Under the pieces are notes generated by a model. The model did no database searches. It saw only the letters and a list, made by a program, of their open reading frames with translations, and was not told the DNA's origin. The position numbers and the translations under genes are program-made. From Planktotalea sp. (lineage in GTDB: Bacteria > Pseudomonadota > Alphaproteobacteria > Rhodobacterales > Rhodobacteraceae), in assembly GCA_024645145.1 (NCBI GenBank), contig JAHEGL010000118.1:1-5077 (forward strand): DNA of 5,077 nt, in the 5' to 3' direction. Below, in pieces: positions 1 to 5,077 of the stretch (within the stretch, counting starts at the first letter, position 1; each line of letters begins with the position of its first letter).

Positions 1-304
1 GGCCAGGTAAGTTGGAACTTTCGCCAAAATCTATTTGGACGATCCAATGTGTCGCGCAAGCGGGGCATTTGCGCGCTTGTATGTTGCGCAACGATGAAAC
101 GGCAGCGGTGGAGTTGACCAAGCGTGAACAAGAGATACTGCGTTGGCTTGCTCGGGGTAAAAGCAATTCTGTGATTGCTTCCATTCTTTCAGTGTCACCG
201 CACACGATTGATGCGCATGTGCGCCGTATCTATGAAAATTAAAGGTAAATGATCGGACCAGTGCCGCGATCAGGGGCATTGGCAGCGGTTTCATTAAGAT
301 CTAG
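1..304 (+). pseudogene. LuxR-family transcriptional regulator, C-terminal part, frameshifted in the HTH domain
   Basis: The reading frame is open from the left window edge (first full codon at 3), so the N-terminus lies outside. Codons 12-110 look like the last helix of an autoinducer-binding-type domain (VAQAGHLRAC). Codons from 114 form a LuxR/GerE helix-turn-helix: LTKREQEILRW, then GKSNSVIA, then SPHTIDAHVRRIYE. The frame stops at 240-242. Adding one A to the run at 235-238 would give YEKLKVNDRTSAAIRG and an ordinary family C-terminus ending at TAG 302-304. The last 21 codons (239-301) are thus intact in the next frame. As read, the protein loses the final HTH helix, which in this family contributes to dimer contacts, and probably does not work normally. 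It would otherwise be a DNA-binding regulator; no luxI-type synthase is visible. A sequencing error in the A run would give the same picture. The family call is firm; true pseudogene status is uncertain. Confidence 0.8.
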
Positions 305-309
305 CCGCC

Positions 310-325
310 TCACGTAAGTACGTGA
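310..325. other. Perfect inverted repeat in the gap after the luxR-type gene
   Basis: TCACGT, loop AAGT, ACGTGA: a 6-bp perfect stem with a four-base loop, six bases after the restored luxR stop codon. No T run follows on the + strand, so it is not a classical intrinsic terminator. It could be a weak terminator, an mRNA 3'-end stabiliser or a dyad operator for the gene at 384. The remainder of 305-383 shows no convincing promoter. Confidence 0.4.
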
Positions 326-370
326 CAAGACATTGTTCGGGATATCTTTAGCTAGCCCTGAGTAGCGATT

Positions 371-374
371 GGGG
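371..374 (+). promoter_or_regulatory. Ribosome-binding site deciding the ATG start at 384
   Basis: GGGG lies nine bases before the ATG at 384 and overlaps the alternative TTG at 369-371. This favours the downstream ATG. It is a weak Shine-Dalgarno match. Confidence 0.4.
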
Positions 375-383
375 TATTTGAGT

Positions 384-617
384 ATGTCGAAAGAGATGCA
401 AGGCACTGTCAAGGCCGAACTAGAGGCGATGATAAACAGTGAAAAACTAAAGGACGATACTTTCCTAAGAGCACAAGTGAATCTGGTTCTCGCATCAAAA
501 CTGAATGAGGCGGCGGGCTATGAAATTTCCCAGGTCAGTGCATTGGAGTATACGTTACCTTTGGTGCATTTGGCGGCTGAAGTCGAAGCAATCGCGAAGA
601 AACTCACGCCTCCTTGA
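384..617 (+). CDS. Small helical protein of unknown function (77 aa)
   Basis: I do not recognise this protein. The ATG at 384 is preferred because a GGGG stretch at 371-374 lies nine bases upstream; in-frame TTG codons at 369 and 378 are alternatives. The product is soluble, with balanced charge and predicted mostly helical (for example VKAELEAMI and LVHLAAEVEAIAKKL), with no signal peptide or membrane segment. It ends in TPP. Support for a real gene comes from its protein-like composition and from a terminator-like structure 15-80 bases downstream on the same strand. Its last 100 bases overlap, antisense, the 3' end of the minus-strand membrane-protein ORF. In that overlap the + frame looks more protein-like than the minus frame. 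It is the first gene after the broken regulator, but no functional link is shown. Confidence 0.6.
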   Translation: MSKEMQGTVKAELEAMINSEKLKDDTFLRAQVNLVLASKLNEAAGYEISQVSALEYTLPLVHLAAEVEAIAKKLTPP

Positions 618-1138
618 GTTGATAGAGTGTTGTGCGGGCAGAGCCCGCGCTTGATGAGCATATTTTTAAAATATGCAGATGCCTCCGGCGGGAGTTTTTT
701 GGAAAAATGAAGACTAGTTTGGGTGAGCTTACGTTTGGCTGAAAGAGCGATAGAGCGCGCAAAATGTTGCGCCCCAAATAGCGGACATGAGACTGCCAAA
801 ACCGCCATAAGAACAAGAATGTCAGTGACGTTGAAGATATTGGATTTGAGCGACGCTAAAACGAGCAGCAAAACGAAAACACATGTATTGAGCGCAAGCG
901 CGAGGAGTGTGATCTCGAGCATGTTTGGAACGCGGCGTTTGAGATACCAATAAAACGTGGGTCCGGCAAAGATCAGATAGAAAGGCCCGCCGAAATAAAG
1001 CGCAAAAACCTGGACCAAGAGGATGAAGAAGCCAAAGAACGCAACCACCAAAGGTGCCCCGATGAGAGCGCAGATGAATGCGACGGGTGGGACGGAAAAA
1101 GGAGCATTGCTTTGCCGAGGCACAAGCCGATGCAGCAT
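518..1138 (-). CDS. Multi-pass inner-membrane protein of unknown function (206 aa), last gene of the block
   Basis: The ATG at 1138 is five bases after the plsY stop (1144-1146), with a weak AGG upstream; the frame extends to 1273, but that would overlap plsY by over 100 bases. The product has about four membrane segments at residues 18-48, 50-66, 75-96 and 105-122, and a basic loop (KRRV, 67-70) between the second and third. I do not recognise the family. From about residue 140 on, the character changes: residues 143-206 are encoded by the three-hairpin terminator region and by the complement of the small + strand gene. This tail is probably read-through of non-coding sequence with no early stop codon, so the functional protein is likely residues 1-140. 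The membrane core is well supported. The exact C-terminus and function are not. Confidence 0.6.
   Translation of the reverse strand: MLHRLVPRQSNAPFSVPPVAFICALIGAPLVVAFFGFFILLVQVFALYFGGPFYLIFAGPTFYWYLKRRVPNMLEITLLALALNTCVFVLLLVLASLKSNIFNVTDILVLMAVLAVSCPLFGAQHFARSIALSAKRKLTQTSLHFSKKLPPEASAYFKNMLIKRGLCPHNTLSTQGGVSFFAIASTSAAKCTKGNVYSNALTWEIS
632..650. other. GC-rich stem-loop, first of three tandem hairpins
   Basis: GCGGGC (634-639), loop AGA, GCCCGC (643-648). The stem extends outward by a T-G wobble and a G-C pair, giving 8 bp. It starts 15 bases after the stop codon of the small + strand gene. No T run follows on either strand, so it probably works together with the next two hairpins as a 3'-end structure. 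Confidence 0.6.
658..676. other. AT-rich perfect palindrome, second of three tandem hairpins
   Basis: GCATATTTT, central T, AAAATATGC: nine complementary bases on each side of a single central base. As RNA it would form roughly an 8-bp stem with a three-base loop. It sits between the GC-rich stem-loop and the T-tract terminator. Confidence 0.55.
682..700 (+). terminator. Intrinsic terminator for the small + strand gene
   Basis: CTCC (683-686), loop GGCG, GGAG (691-694), followed directly by six T's (695-700). It is then followed by GGAAAAATGAAG, whose A run could pair with the T run. The stem is only 4 bp, but position and T tract fit + strand termination. From memory, very similar modules occur repeatedly at gene ends in Rhodobacterales; this was not verified by search. 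On the minus strand no T run follows the stem, although the structure could still act weakly in both directions at the end of the pyr block. Confidence 0.6.
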
Positions 1139-1143
1139 AGTGT

Positions 1144-1746
1144 TTACTTGCCTATCTTCGGCTCTGTCCCAGCGCGCAGGCGGGTAATATTGGCTTTGTG
1201 GCGCCAGAATATCAGAATTGTCAGAAAGACCCCTAAAACAAACCCTTCGGGATATCCCAGCAGTGTCATCCAAAATGTTGATGTGCCTGCCGCGGCAAGG
1301 GCTGCGAGCGATGAAATACGTTTACGCGCGGCGGCCAGCAGCCAAGTTGCGCAGCTTGCAGCACCAACCGGGAAGCTAAGTGCAAGCAAGAGGCCAAGAA
1401 AGGTTGCAACGCCTTTACCGCCTTTGAACTTCAGCCAAATCGGGTAGCAATGGCCAATAAGCGCCATCAAGCCCGCCGCTTGCGCCGCATCTTCACCTGC
1501 CATTGCGCGCGCAATGAGGGCTGCGACCGCGCCCTTGGCACCATCCAGAACAAGGGTCGCGAAGGCCGCGGGTGTAGAGCCTGTGCGCAAAACATTTGTA
1601 GCCCCGATATTGCCCGAGCCAATATCGCGCAGGTTTCCAAGGCCCATCGTGCGCGAGATTAAAATTCCAAAGGGAATGGAGCCAAACAGGTAACCAAGAA
1701 TGGCCCAGATCAGCAAAGCCGTTAAGCTGGTTTCGATAGCTGGCAT
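1144..1746 (-). CDS. plsY: Acyl-phosphate glycerol-3-phosphate acyltransferase PlsY (200 aa)
   Basis: PlsY is the integral membrane enzyme that moves an acyl chain from acyl-phosphate (made by PlsX) to glycerol-3-phosphate, giving lysophosphatidic acid, the first step of phospholipid synthesis in most bacteria. The family signatures are present in order: LFGSIPFG (20-27), RDIGSGNIGATNVLR (40-54), LDGAKG (67-72), GHCYPIWLKFKGGKGVAT (98-115) and the C-terminal RHKANITRLRAGTE (182-195). Hydrophobic segments lie between them. Length is normal. The ATG at 1746 touches the stop codon of the dihydroorotase homologue (1747-1749) with no gap, and a weak GAAAG lies upstream, so translation is probably coupled. 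The essential motifs look intact, so an active enzyme is expected. Its place behind a pyrimidine gene links lipid and nucleotide genes on one transcript; no direct biochemical link is implied. Confidence 0.96.
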   Translation of the reverse strand: MPAIETSLTALLIWAILGYLFGSIPFGILISRTMGLGNLRDIGSGNIGATNVLRTGSTPAAFATLVLDGAKGAVAALIARAMAGEDAAQAAGLMALIGHCYPIWLKFKGGKGVATFLGLLLALSFPVGAASCATWLLAAARKRISSLAALAAAGTSTFWMTLLGYPEGFVLGVFLTILIFWRHKANITRLRAGTEPKIGK

Positions 1747-3054
1747 CTATTCACTTTCAAACACGGGTTGGCCGGCAACGTAGGTTGCGATGACCTTACC
1801 TTGCATACGCGCGCCGTCAAAGGGTGTGTTTTTGGATTTGCTGCGAAGGTTGAAGCGGTCCATGATGAAAGGTGCATCAGGATCAAAAAGAACAAGATCA
1901 GCAGGAGCACCAACGCTGAGGCGGCCAGAGGAGAGGCCCAAGCGGTTCGCGGGCGCAAGGCTGAGCGCGCGCCACAGGGTTGGCAGATCCATATGTTCAT
2001 TGTGGATAAGGCGCATCGCAGCGGGGAGCAGCGTTTCCATTGCGACCGCCCCTGACGCGGCTTCTTCAAAAGGCAGGCGTTTGCTTTCTTCATCTTGCGG
2101 CGTGTGCATGGACGAGACAAGATCAATCGTGCCAGCCGCAAGGGCCTCGATCACAGCGAGGCGGTCATCCTCAGAACGAAGCGGGGGTTTTACCTTGAAG
2201 AAGGTGCGATAGTCAGCGACGTCGAGTTCATTGAGCGTGAGGTGGTGGATCGAAACGCCTGCTGAAATGTCGAGGCCGTTGGCTTTAGCGCGCTCCAGAG
2301 CGGGGAGGGCGCGCGCCGTCGTGATTTGATCCACATGATAGCGTGCGCCTGTCATTTCAATCAGAGCGATATCGCGATCAAGGCCCATGCGTTCTGCCAT
2401 TGGCGACACACCTGGCAAACCACGAAGGGATGCGAATTTTCCAGAGGTGACGGCAGCACCGTCGCTGAGCGTTGGTTCCTGAATATGAGCAATTACAAGT
2501 GCGCCAAGCGAGCGCGCGTAGGTTAAAGCACGACTGTAGACCTTTGTGTCGCGCACAACATGATCACAATCTGTAAAGGCGACGGCGCCTGCGTCTTGCA
2601 AGAAACCAATCTCGGTCATTTCGCGCCCTTCGCGCCCTTTTGTTAGGGCAGCCATAACAAGGACATTGACGGGGGCGGCTTCATTGGCGCGGCGGCGGGC
2701 GAACTCCAGCACTTCAGGACTGTCAATCGCGGGCGATGTGTCCGGGCGTGTGACCATTGTGGTGACGCCCCCCGCAGCAGCAGCAAGACCAGCGCTACGA
2801 TAGCTTTCTTTGTGACGCTCACCCGGCTCGCATACTTTTACGCCAATATCGATGATGCCAGGGGCAAGGCATTTGCCTATACAATCCACAACCGTTTCAT
2901 CGTCGGAGGTTTCGCGGCGAAACCTATTTGCTTCAGTATCAACGGGTTGCGCAGAATTTGACGAGATTAAACCTGAAGAAACACTTAACTCACCGAGCGT
3001 ATCAGTTCCGGTTTCAGGATCAATCAGTCGAGCGTTGATGAAGCGTGTGATCAT
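1747..3054 (-). CDS. pyrC: Dihydroorotase homologue, probably inactive PyrC'/PyrX-type partner of PyrB (435 aa)
   Basis: The fold is that of a class I dihydroorotase (amidohydrolase superfamily): N-terminal beta part, LAPGIIDIGVKVCEPGE (63-79), GGVTTM (95-100), GAVAFTDCD (156-164), SPHHL-like SIHHLTL (268-274), KVKPPLR (287-293) and C-terminal GAPADLVLFD (382-391). Length is normal. Active enzymes have HxHxR after the first Asp; here it is GVKVC (G71, K73, C75). The usual N of the MPNT motif is D105, the metal His before ST is Q243, and the catalytic Asp of TDHAPH is M316 (SMHTP). Only H190 and D162 of the expected ligands remain. Catalysis by the normal mechanism is therefore unlikely. In Pseudomonas, an inactive PyrC' is needed to assemble class A aspartate transcarbamoylase with PyrB, and the same role is inferred here. 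The ATG overlaps the stop of the PH-domain gene (ATGA). Automatic annotation will probably call it PyrC. Confidence 0.9.
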   Translation of the reverse strand: MITRFINARLIDPETGTDTLGELSVSSGLISSNSAQPVDTEANRFRRETSDDETVVDCIGKCLAPGIIDIGVKVCEPGERHKESYRSAGLAAAAGGVTTMVTRPDTSPAIDSPEVLEFARRRANEAAPVNVLVMAALTKGREGREMTEIGFLQDAGAVAFTDCDHVVRDTKVYSRALTYARSLGALVIAHIQEPTLSDGAAVTSGKFASLRGLPGVSPMAERMGLDRDIALIEMTGARYHVDQITTARALPALERAKANGLDISAGVSIHHLTLNELDVADYRTFFKVKPPLRSEDDRLAVIEALAAGTIDLVSSMHTPQDEESKRLPFEEAASGAVAMETLLPAAMRLIHNEHMDLPTLWRALSLAPANRLGLSSGRLSVGAPADLVLFDPDAPFIMDRFNLRSKSKNTPFDGARMQGKVIATYVAGQPVFESE

Positions 3055-3587
3055 TGTGAATTTTCCTGAACTTGCCGCATAAGTTTATGAACTTTGCGGC
3101 CGTCTTCGATACGTTTGAAGCCAATTTTCTCGCTCTTGAAAAAGATACTATCGGGAGGGCCGGCTTTGAGCGTGATAATGGTATGTGTATCGATTTTATA
3201 ATCTGTAAGCAGTTTGCCTTTGCTTGGGTGAGCTGTTGCAACAAATGCGCGATTGGAGGTCAAAGTATAGTGTGTTTTTGAGCGCAAATAGGCATCCCAA
3301 AAGATGTGACCCAACCCATTGTAAAACCCCAACATAAAGAACACCAAACCAAACAGAGGGAGTATCATGGGCAAGAACCCTTCGACGCCTGATCCGCCAT
3401 AATGAGTGCCGAGTTCCGAAGCGAGCGTCATCCAATAGAGCGAAAAACCCATGAAAAACAGGCCATGCAAAGCGCTCAGGAGTTTAAGATCTTTTAGTAC
3501 CAAGCCAGCATCGGTTCGTCCCTGCCATAGGATTGTTTCATCCTCGTCCAGAATGCCGTCCCAGCCTGCAGGTGTTTGTGCGGTCAT
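3051..3587 (-). CDS. Bacterial PH-domain membrane protein (178 aa)
   Basis: The N-terminus has the acidic ILDEDETILWQGR stretch (12-24) typical of bacterial PH-domain (bPH/YdbT-like) membrane proteins. Two hydrophobic segments follow at about 36-57 and 69-90. A soluble C-terminal part (106-174) has HYTLTSNRAFVAT and ends in a charged helix (EDGRKVHKLMRQVQ), as in bPH domains. The domain call is by pattern; the cellular role is unknown. Such domains are usually taken as protein- or lipid-interaction modules at the inner membrane. The ATG at 3587 is chosen because it lies one base after the stop of the microprotein gene (TAAGATG), which suggests re-initiation. A TTG at 3617 is possible but would overlap that gene by 29 bases. 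The stop overlaps the next start (ATGA), so the gene is firmly part of the pyr transcript. Confidence 0.75.
   Translation of the reverse strand: MTAQTPAGWDGILDEDETILWQGRTDAGLVLKDLKLLSALHGLFFMGFSLYWMTLASELGTHYGGSGVEGFLPMILPLFGLVFFMLGFYNGLGHIFWDAYLRSKTHYTLTSNRAFVATAHPSKGKLLTDYKIDTHTIITLKAGPPDSIFFKSEKIGFKRIEDGRKVHKLMRQVQENSQ
3062..3067 (-). promoter_or_regulatory. Ribosome-binding site for the dihydroorotase homologue
   Basis: AGGAAA on the minus strand lies seven bases before the ATG at 3054 and inside the last codons of the preceding PH-domain gene. It supports the ATG that overlaps the upstream stop. Confidence 0.55.
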
Positions 3588-3588
3588 C

Positions 3589-3687
3589 TTATGCGATCCA
3601 AACCAGCATGATGACAAAAAGTGCCAGCAAGATCAGCACGATCGAGGCGACGCGACCTGACATTCTAGGGTCTTTTGGCTCTTGCAT
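3589..3687 (-). CDS. Single-helix membrane microprotein (32 aa)
   Basis: This very short gene runs from the ATG at 3687 to TAA at 3589-3591. The first 12 residues are polar and contain basic and acidic side chains (MQEPKDPRMSGR). Residues 13-31 form one uninterrupted hydrophobic helix ending next to the C-terminus (WIA), so a single transmembrane span with the N-terminus probably inside is expected. It has the best ribosome-binding site of the block, AGGAG at 3697-3701, nine bases upstream. It fills exactly the gap between the stop of the 173-residue protein and the start of the PH-domain gene, with 12 and one bases of spacing. That fit, plus the codon-level membrane pattern, argues for a real gene despite its size. 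A second ATG at 3663 (residue 9) is a possible start. Its function is unknown. Confidence 0.72.
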   Translation of the reverse strand: MQEPKDPRMSGRVASIVLILLALFVIMLVWIA

Positions 3688-3696
3688 TAGTGTGAT

Positions 3697-3701
3697 CTCC
3701 T
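3697..3701 (-). promoter_or_regulatory. Strong ribosome-binding site for the 32-residue microprotein
   Basis: AGGAG on the minus strand overlaps the TAG stop (3700-3702) of the preceding gene and lies nine bases before the ATG at 3687. It is the main evidence that the microprotein is translated. Confidence 0.65.
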
Positions 3702-4221
3702 ATGGGGTGATCCGGATGAACATTGAAATTGTAATCGCGACGATAAGCGCGAAAGCGGCCAAAATCCAAAACAGCACTTTGGTGTTGGACGGTCTATCGG
3801 AAGGCGTCGTGCCTGATACTGTCCCTTGTGCAGACGCGGTTTTCATCGGGGTTGATGTTGTGTCGAGGGGCACCTCGCCAAAACTCGCGATCCAGCGCAA
3901 CGGGGCCTTTGGGTTTAGCGTGACGGCCTGTGTTCCAAAGGCGGCGGAGCGGATGAGGACAACATCACCTTTGAGCGCTTTGATCTGGGGACGCAGGGCT
4001 TCGATTTCTGAAGGTTCGATTCCCATGCCAAGCGCGAGATAGCCCTCTAGTCCGAGCTCATCGAGGTCTTTGAGCGTGATCATGTCTACGTGTCTGGGTT
4101 CGAGAGTTTCGATACCCAAGGCTGCGCAGAGTGCATCGTGATCAAACGCTTGCGCGGTTTCGATCGCGAAGAGCCGAACAATGCCGTGCTCTGTGGCCGT
4201 AATGCGCATTTGCGTGCTCAT
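3700..4221 (-). CDS. Tail-anchored protein of unknown function next to pyrB (173 aa)
   Basis: I do not recognise a named family. Residues 1-115 look like a compact soluble domain with mixed strand and helix (for example IVRLFAIE near 14-21 and [19 protein letters not shown] near 72-90). Residues 116-147 are rich in Thr, Ser and Pro and probably form a flexible linker. Residues 149-169 form a hydrophobic helix followed by only four residues, so the protein is probably anchored by its C-terminus with the domain in the cytoplasm. No signal peptide is seen. The ATG at 4221 overlaps the pyrB stop as ATGA (4218-4221), with AAAGGTG upstream, which points to coupled translation with pyrB. The tight coupling hints at a job near aspartate transcarbamoylase, but this is inference. 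Confidence 0.8.
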   Translation of the reverse strand: MSTQMRITATEHGIVRLFAIETAQAFDHDALCAALGIETLEPRHVDMITLKDLDELGLEGYLALGMGIEPSEIEALRPQIKALKGDVVLIRSAAFGTQAVTLNPKAPLRWIASFGEVPLDTTSTPMKTASAQGTVSGTTPSDRPSNTKVLFWILAAFALIVAITISMFIRITP

Positions 4222-5077
4222 ACCATGACACCTTTGGGTTGGCTGCGCCTGTTGCGTGCCAAAAGGTCCATCGCGGCCATACGCACGGCAACGCCCATTT
4301 CAACCTGTTCTTGGATCACAGAACGGTTGATGTCATCAGCAATGTCGCCATCAATTTCAACGCCTCTGTTCATAGGGCCCGGGTGCATCACGATGGCGTC
4401 GGGTTTGGCGTAGCTCAACTTTTCAGCATCGAGCCCGTAGCGGTGGTAATACTCACGCTCGGACGGGATAAAGCCGCCATCCATCCGCTCTTTCTGCAAG
4501 CGGAGCATCATGACAACATCGACGTCTTTGAGCCCTTCGCGCATGTCTTCGAACACTTCGCAGCCGAACTCGTTTATCTGGCTTGGCATCAAGGTCGGCG
4601 GACCGATAAGGCGCACGCGGTTCTCCATTTTGCCGAGCAACATGATGTTGGACCGCGCGACGCGTGAATGAGCAATATCACCGCAAATCGCGATGGACAG
4701 GCGGTGTAGGCGACCTTTCGCGCGTCGTATTGTGAGCGCGTCCAGCAAAGCTTGGGTCGGGTGTTCATGACGGCCATCGCCTGCGTTCAGAACAGCGCAA
4801 TTTACTTTTTGAGCAAGCAGATCAACCGCGCCTGAATGTGGGTGTCGCACCACCAACAAATCGGGGTGCATGGCATTTAAAGTCATTGCGGTATCAATCA
4901 GGGTTTCGCCCTTTTTGATCGAGCTGGCCTGCATCGCCATGTTCATCACATCCGCGCCAAGCCGCTTGCCGGCGAGTTCAAAGCTGGCTTGCGTGCGCGT
5001 AGAATTCTCAAAGAACATGTTGACCTGAGTAAGGCCTTGCAACGCATCGGAATGCTTGTGCGGACCACGTCCTAGAT
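4218..5077 (-). CDS. pyrB: Aspartate carbamoyltransferase catalytic chain, N-terminus outside the window
   Basis: PyrB joins carbamoyl phosphate and L-aspartate to give N-carbamoyl-L-aspartate, the committed step of pyrimidine synthesis. The frame is open to the right edge; 285 codons are visible and roughly 30 N-terminal residues are missing by comparison with the family. Catalytic motifs are intact: FENSTRT for carbamoyl phosphate binding (STRT at about 4992-5003), SSIKKGET with the mobile-loop lysine (near 4911), [11 protein letters not shown] (from 4763), RLQ for aspartate (near 4500) and HPGPMNRG (about 4362-4385). No regulatory-chain gene (pyrI) follows. Instead, a dihydroorotase-like gene lies four genes downstream on the same strand, as expected for a class A PyrB/PyrC' enzyme. 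The stop codon overlaps the next start. The promoter and any UTP- or attenuation-type control would be outside the window. Confidence 0.97.
   Translation of the reverse strand, partial: LGRGPHKHSDALQGLTQVNMFFENSTRTQASFELAGKRLGADVMNMAMQASSIKKGETLIDTAMTLNAMHPDLLVVRHPHSGAVDLLAQKVNCAVLNAGDGRHEHPTQALLDALTIRRAKGRLHRLSIAICGDIAHSRVARSNIMLLGKMENRVRLIGPPTLMPSQINEFGCEVFEDMREGLKDVDVVMMLRLQKERMDGGFIPSEREYYHRYGLDAEKLSYAKPDAIVMHPGPMNRGVEIDGDIADDINRSVIQEQVEMGVAVRMAAMDLLARNRRSQPKGVMV

Noticed and set aside
333..361. Possible -35/-10 promoter for the small + strand gene
   Set aside because: TTGTTC at 333-338 has no acceptable -10 box at 16-18 bases spacing; not strong enough to call.
1249..1258. GGGATATCCC palindrome
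   Set aside because: Falls inside plsY codons for a conserved-looking loop; a 10-base palindrome is expected by chance.
1139..1273. N-terminal extension of the 206-aa membrane protein to 1273
   Set aside because: Would overlap the end of plsY by about 130 bases; the extra residues look like an out-of-frame reading of plsY, and an ATG at 1138 follows the plsY stop directly.
1112..1447. 111-codon + strand ORF
   Set aside because: Antisense shadow of plsY; low-complexity basic composition and no plausible family.
1722..2141. 139-codon minus-strand ORF
   Set aside because: Out-of-frame shadow of the dihydroorotase homologue, which has clear family motifs in the other frame.
1790..2212. 140-codon + strand ORF
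   Set aside because: Antisense shadow of the dihydroorotase homologue; Arg/Ser-rich composition typical of shadows.
2622..2639. Tandem nine-base repeat CGCGCCCTT
   Set aside because: Encodes the KGREGRE stretch of the dihydroorotase homologue, so protein sequence explains it.
3533..4042. 169-codon + strand ORF
   Set aside because: Antisense to the microprotein and the tail-anchored protein, which have better ribosome-binding sites and coupled spacing on the minus strand.
4239..4667. 142-codon + strand ORF
   Set aside because: Antisense to pyrB, whose catalytic motifs are certain; His/Val/Ala-rich shadow.

Overview
The window looks like chromosomal DNA from an alphaproteobacterium of the Rhodobacterales (Roseobacter-like). 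This rests on recalled family resemblance, not on a search: the visible PyrB, the divergent dihydroorotase-like protein, PlsY and the LuxR-type C-terminus all read like proteins of that order, and base composition is moderate. No tRNA, rRNA, CRISPR array, insertion sequence or transposase was seen.

Layout, left to right. At positions 1-304 (+) lies the C-terminal end of a LuxR-family regulator whose DNA-binding domain is broken by an apparent one-base deletion in an A run. A gap of about 80 bases contains one perfect hairpin. A small 77-residue helical protein of unknown function follows at 384-617 (+). After it come three consecutive stem-loops (632-700) ending in six T's, read as the terminator of the + strand gene.

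The rest (5077 down to 518) is one dense minus-strand block. In transcription order it holds pyrB (5' end outside the window), a C-terminally membrane-anchored protein (173 aa), a 32-residue single-helix membrane microprotein, a bacterial-PH-domain membrane protein (178 aa), a dihydroorotase homologue, plsY, and a multi-pass membrane protein (206 aa). Most junctions are start/stop overlaps or gaps of 0-12 bases, which indicates a single transcript with translational coupling.

How the genes fit together: PyrB makes carbamoyl-aspartate. The dihydroorotase homologue should make the next intermediate, but nearly all of its metal and substrate ligands are replaced. It therefore resembles the catalytically dead PyrC' (PyrX) subunits that assemble with PyrB in class A aspartate transcarbamoylases such as that of Pseudomonas. 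PlsY starts phospholipid synthesis at the membrane. The three uncharacterised membrane or membrane-anchored proteins between pyrB and the pseudo-dihydroorotase are the least explained part of the operon.
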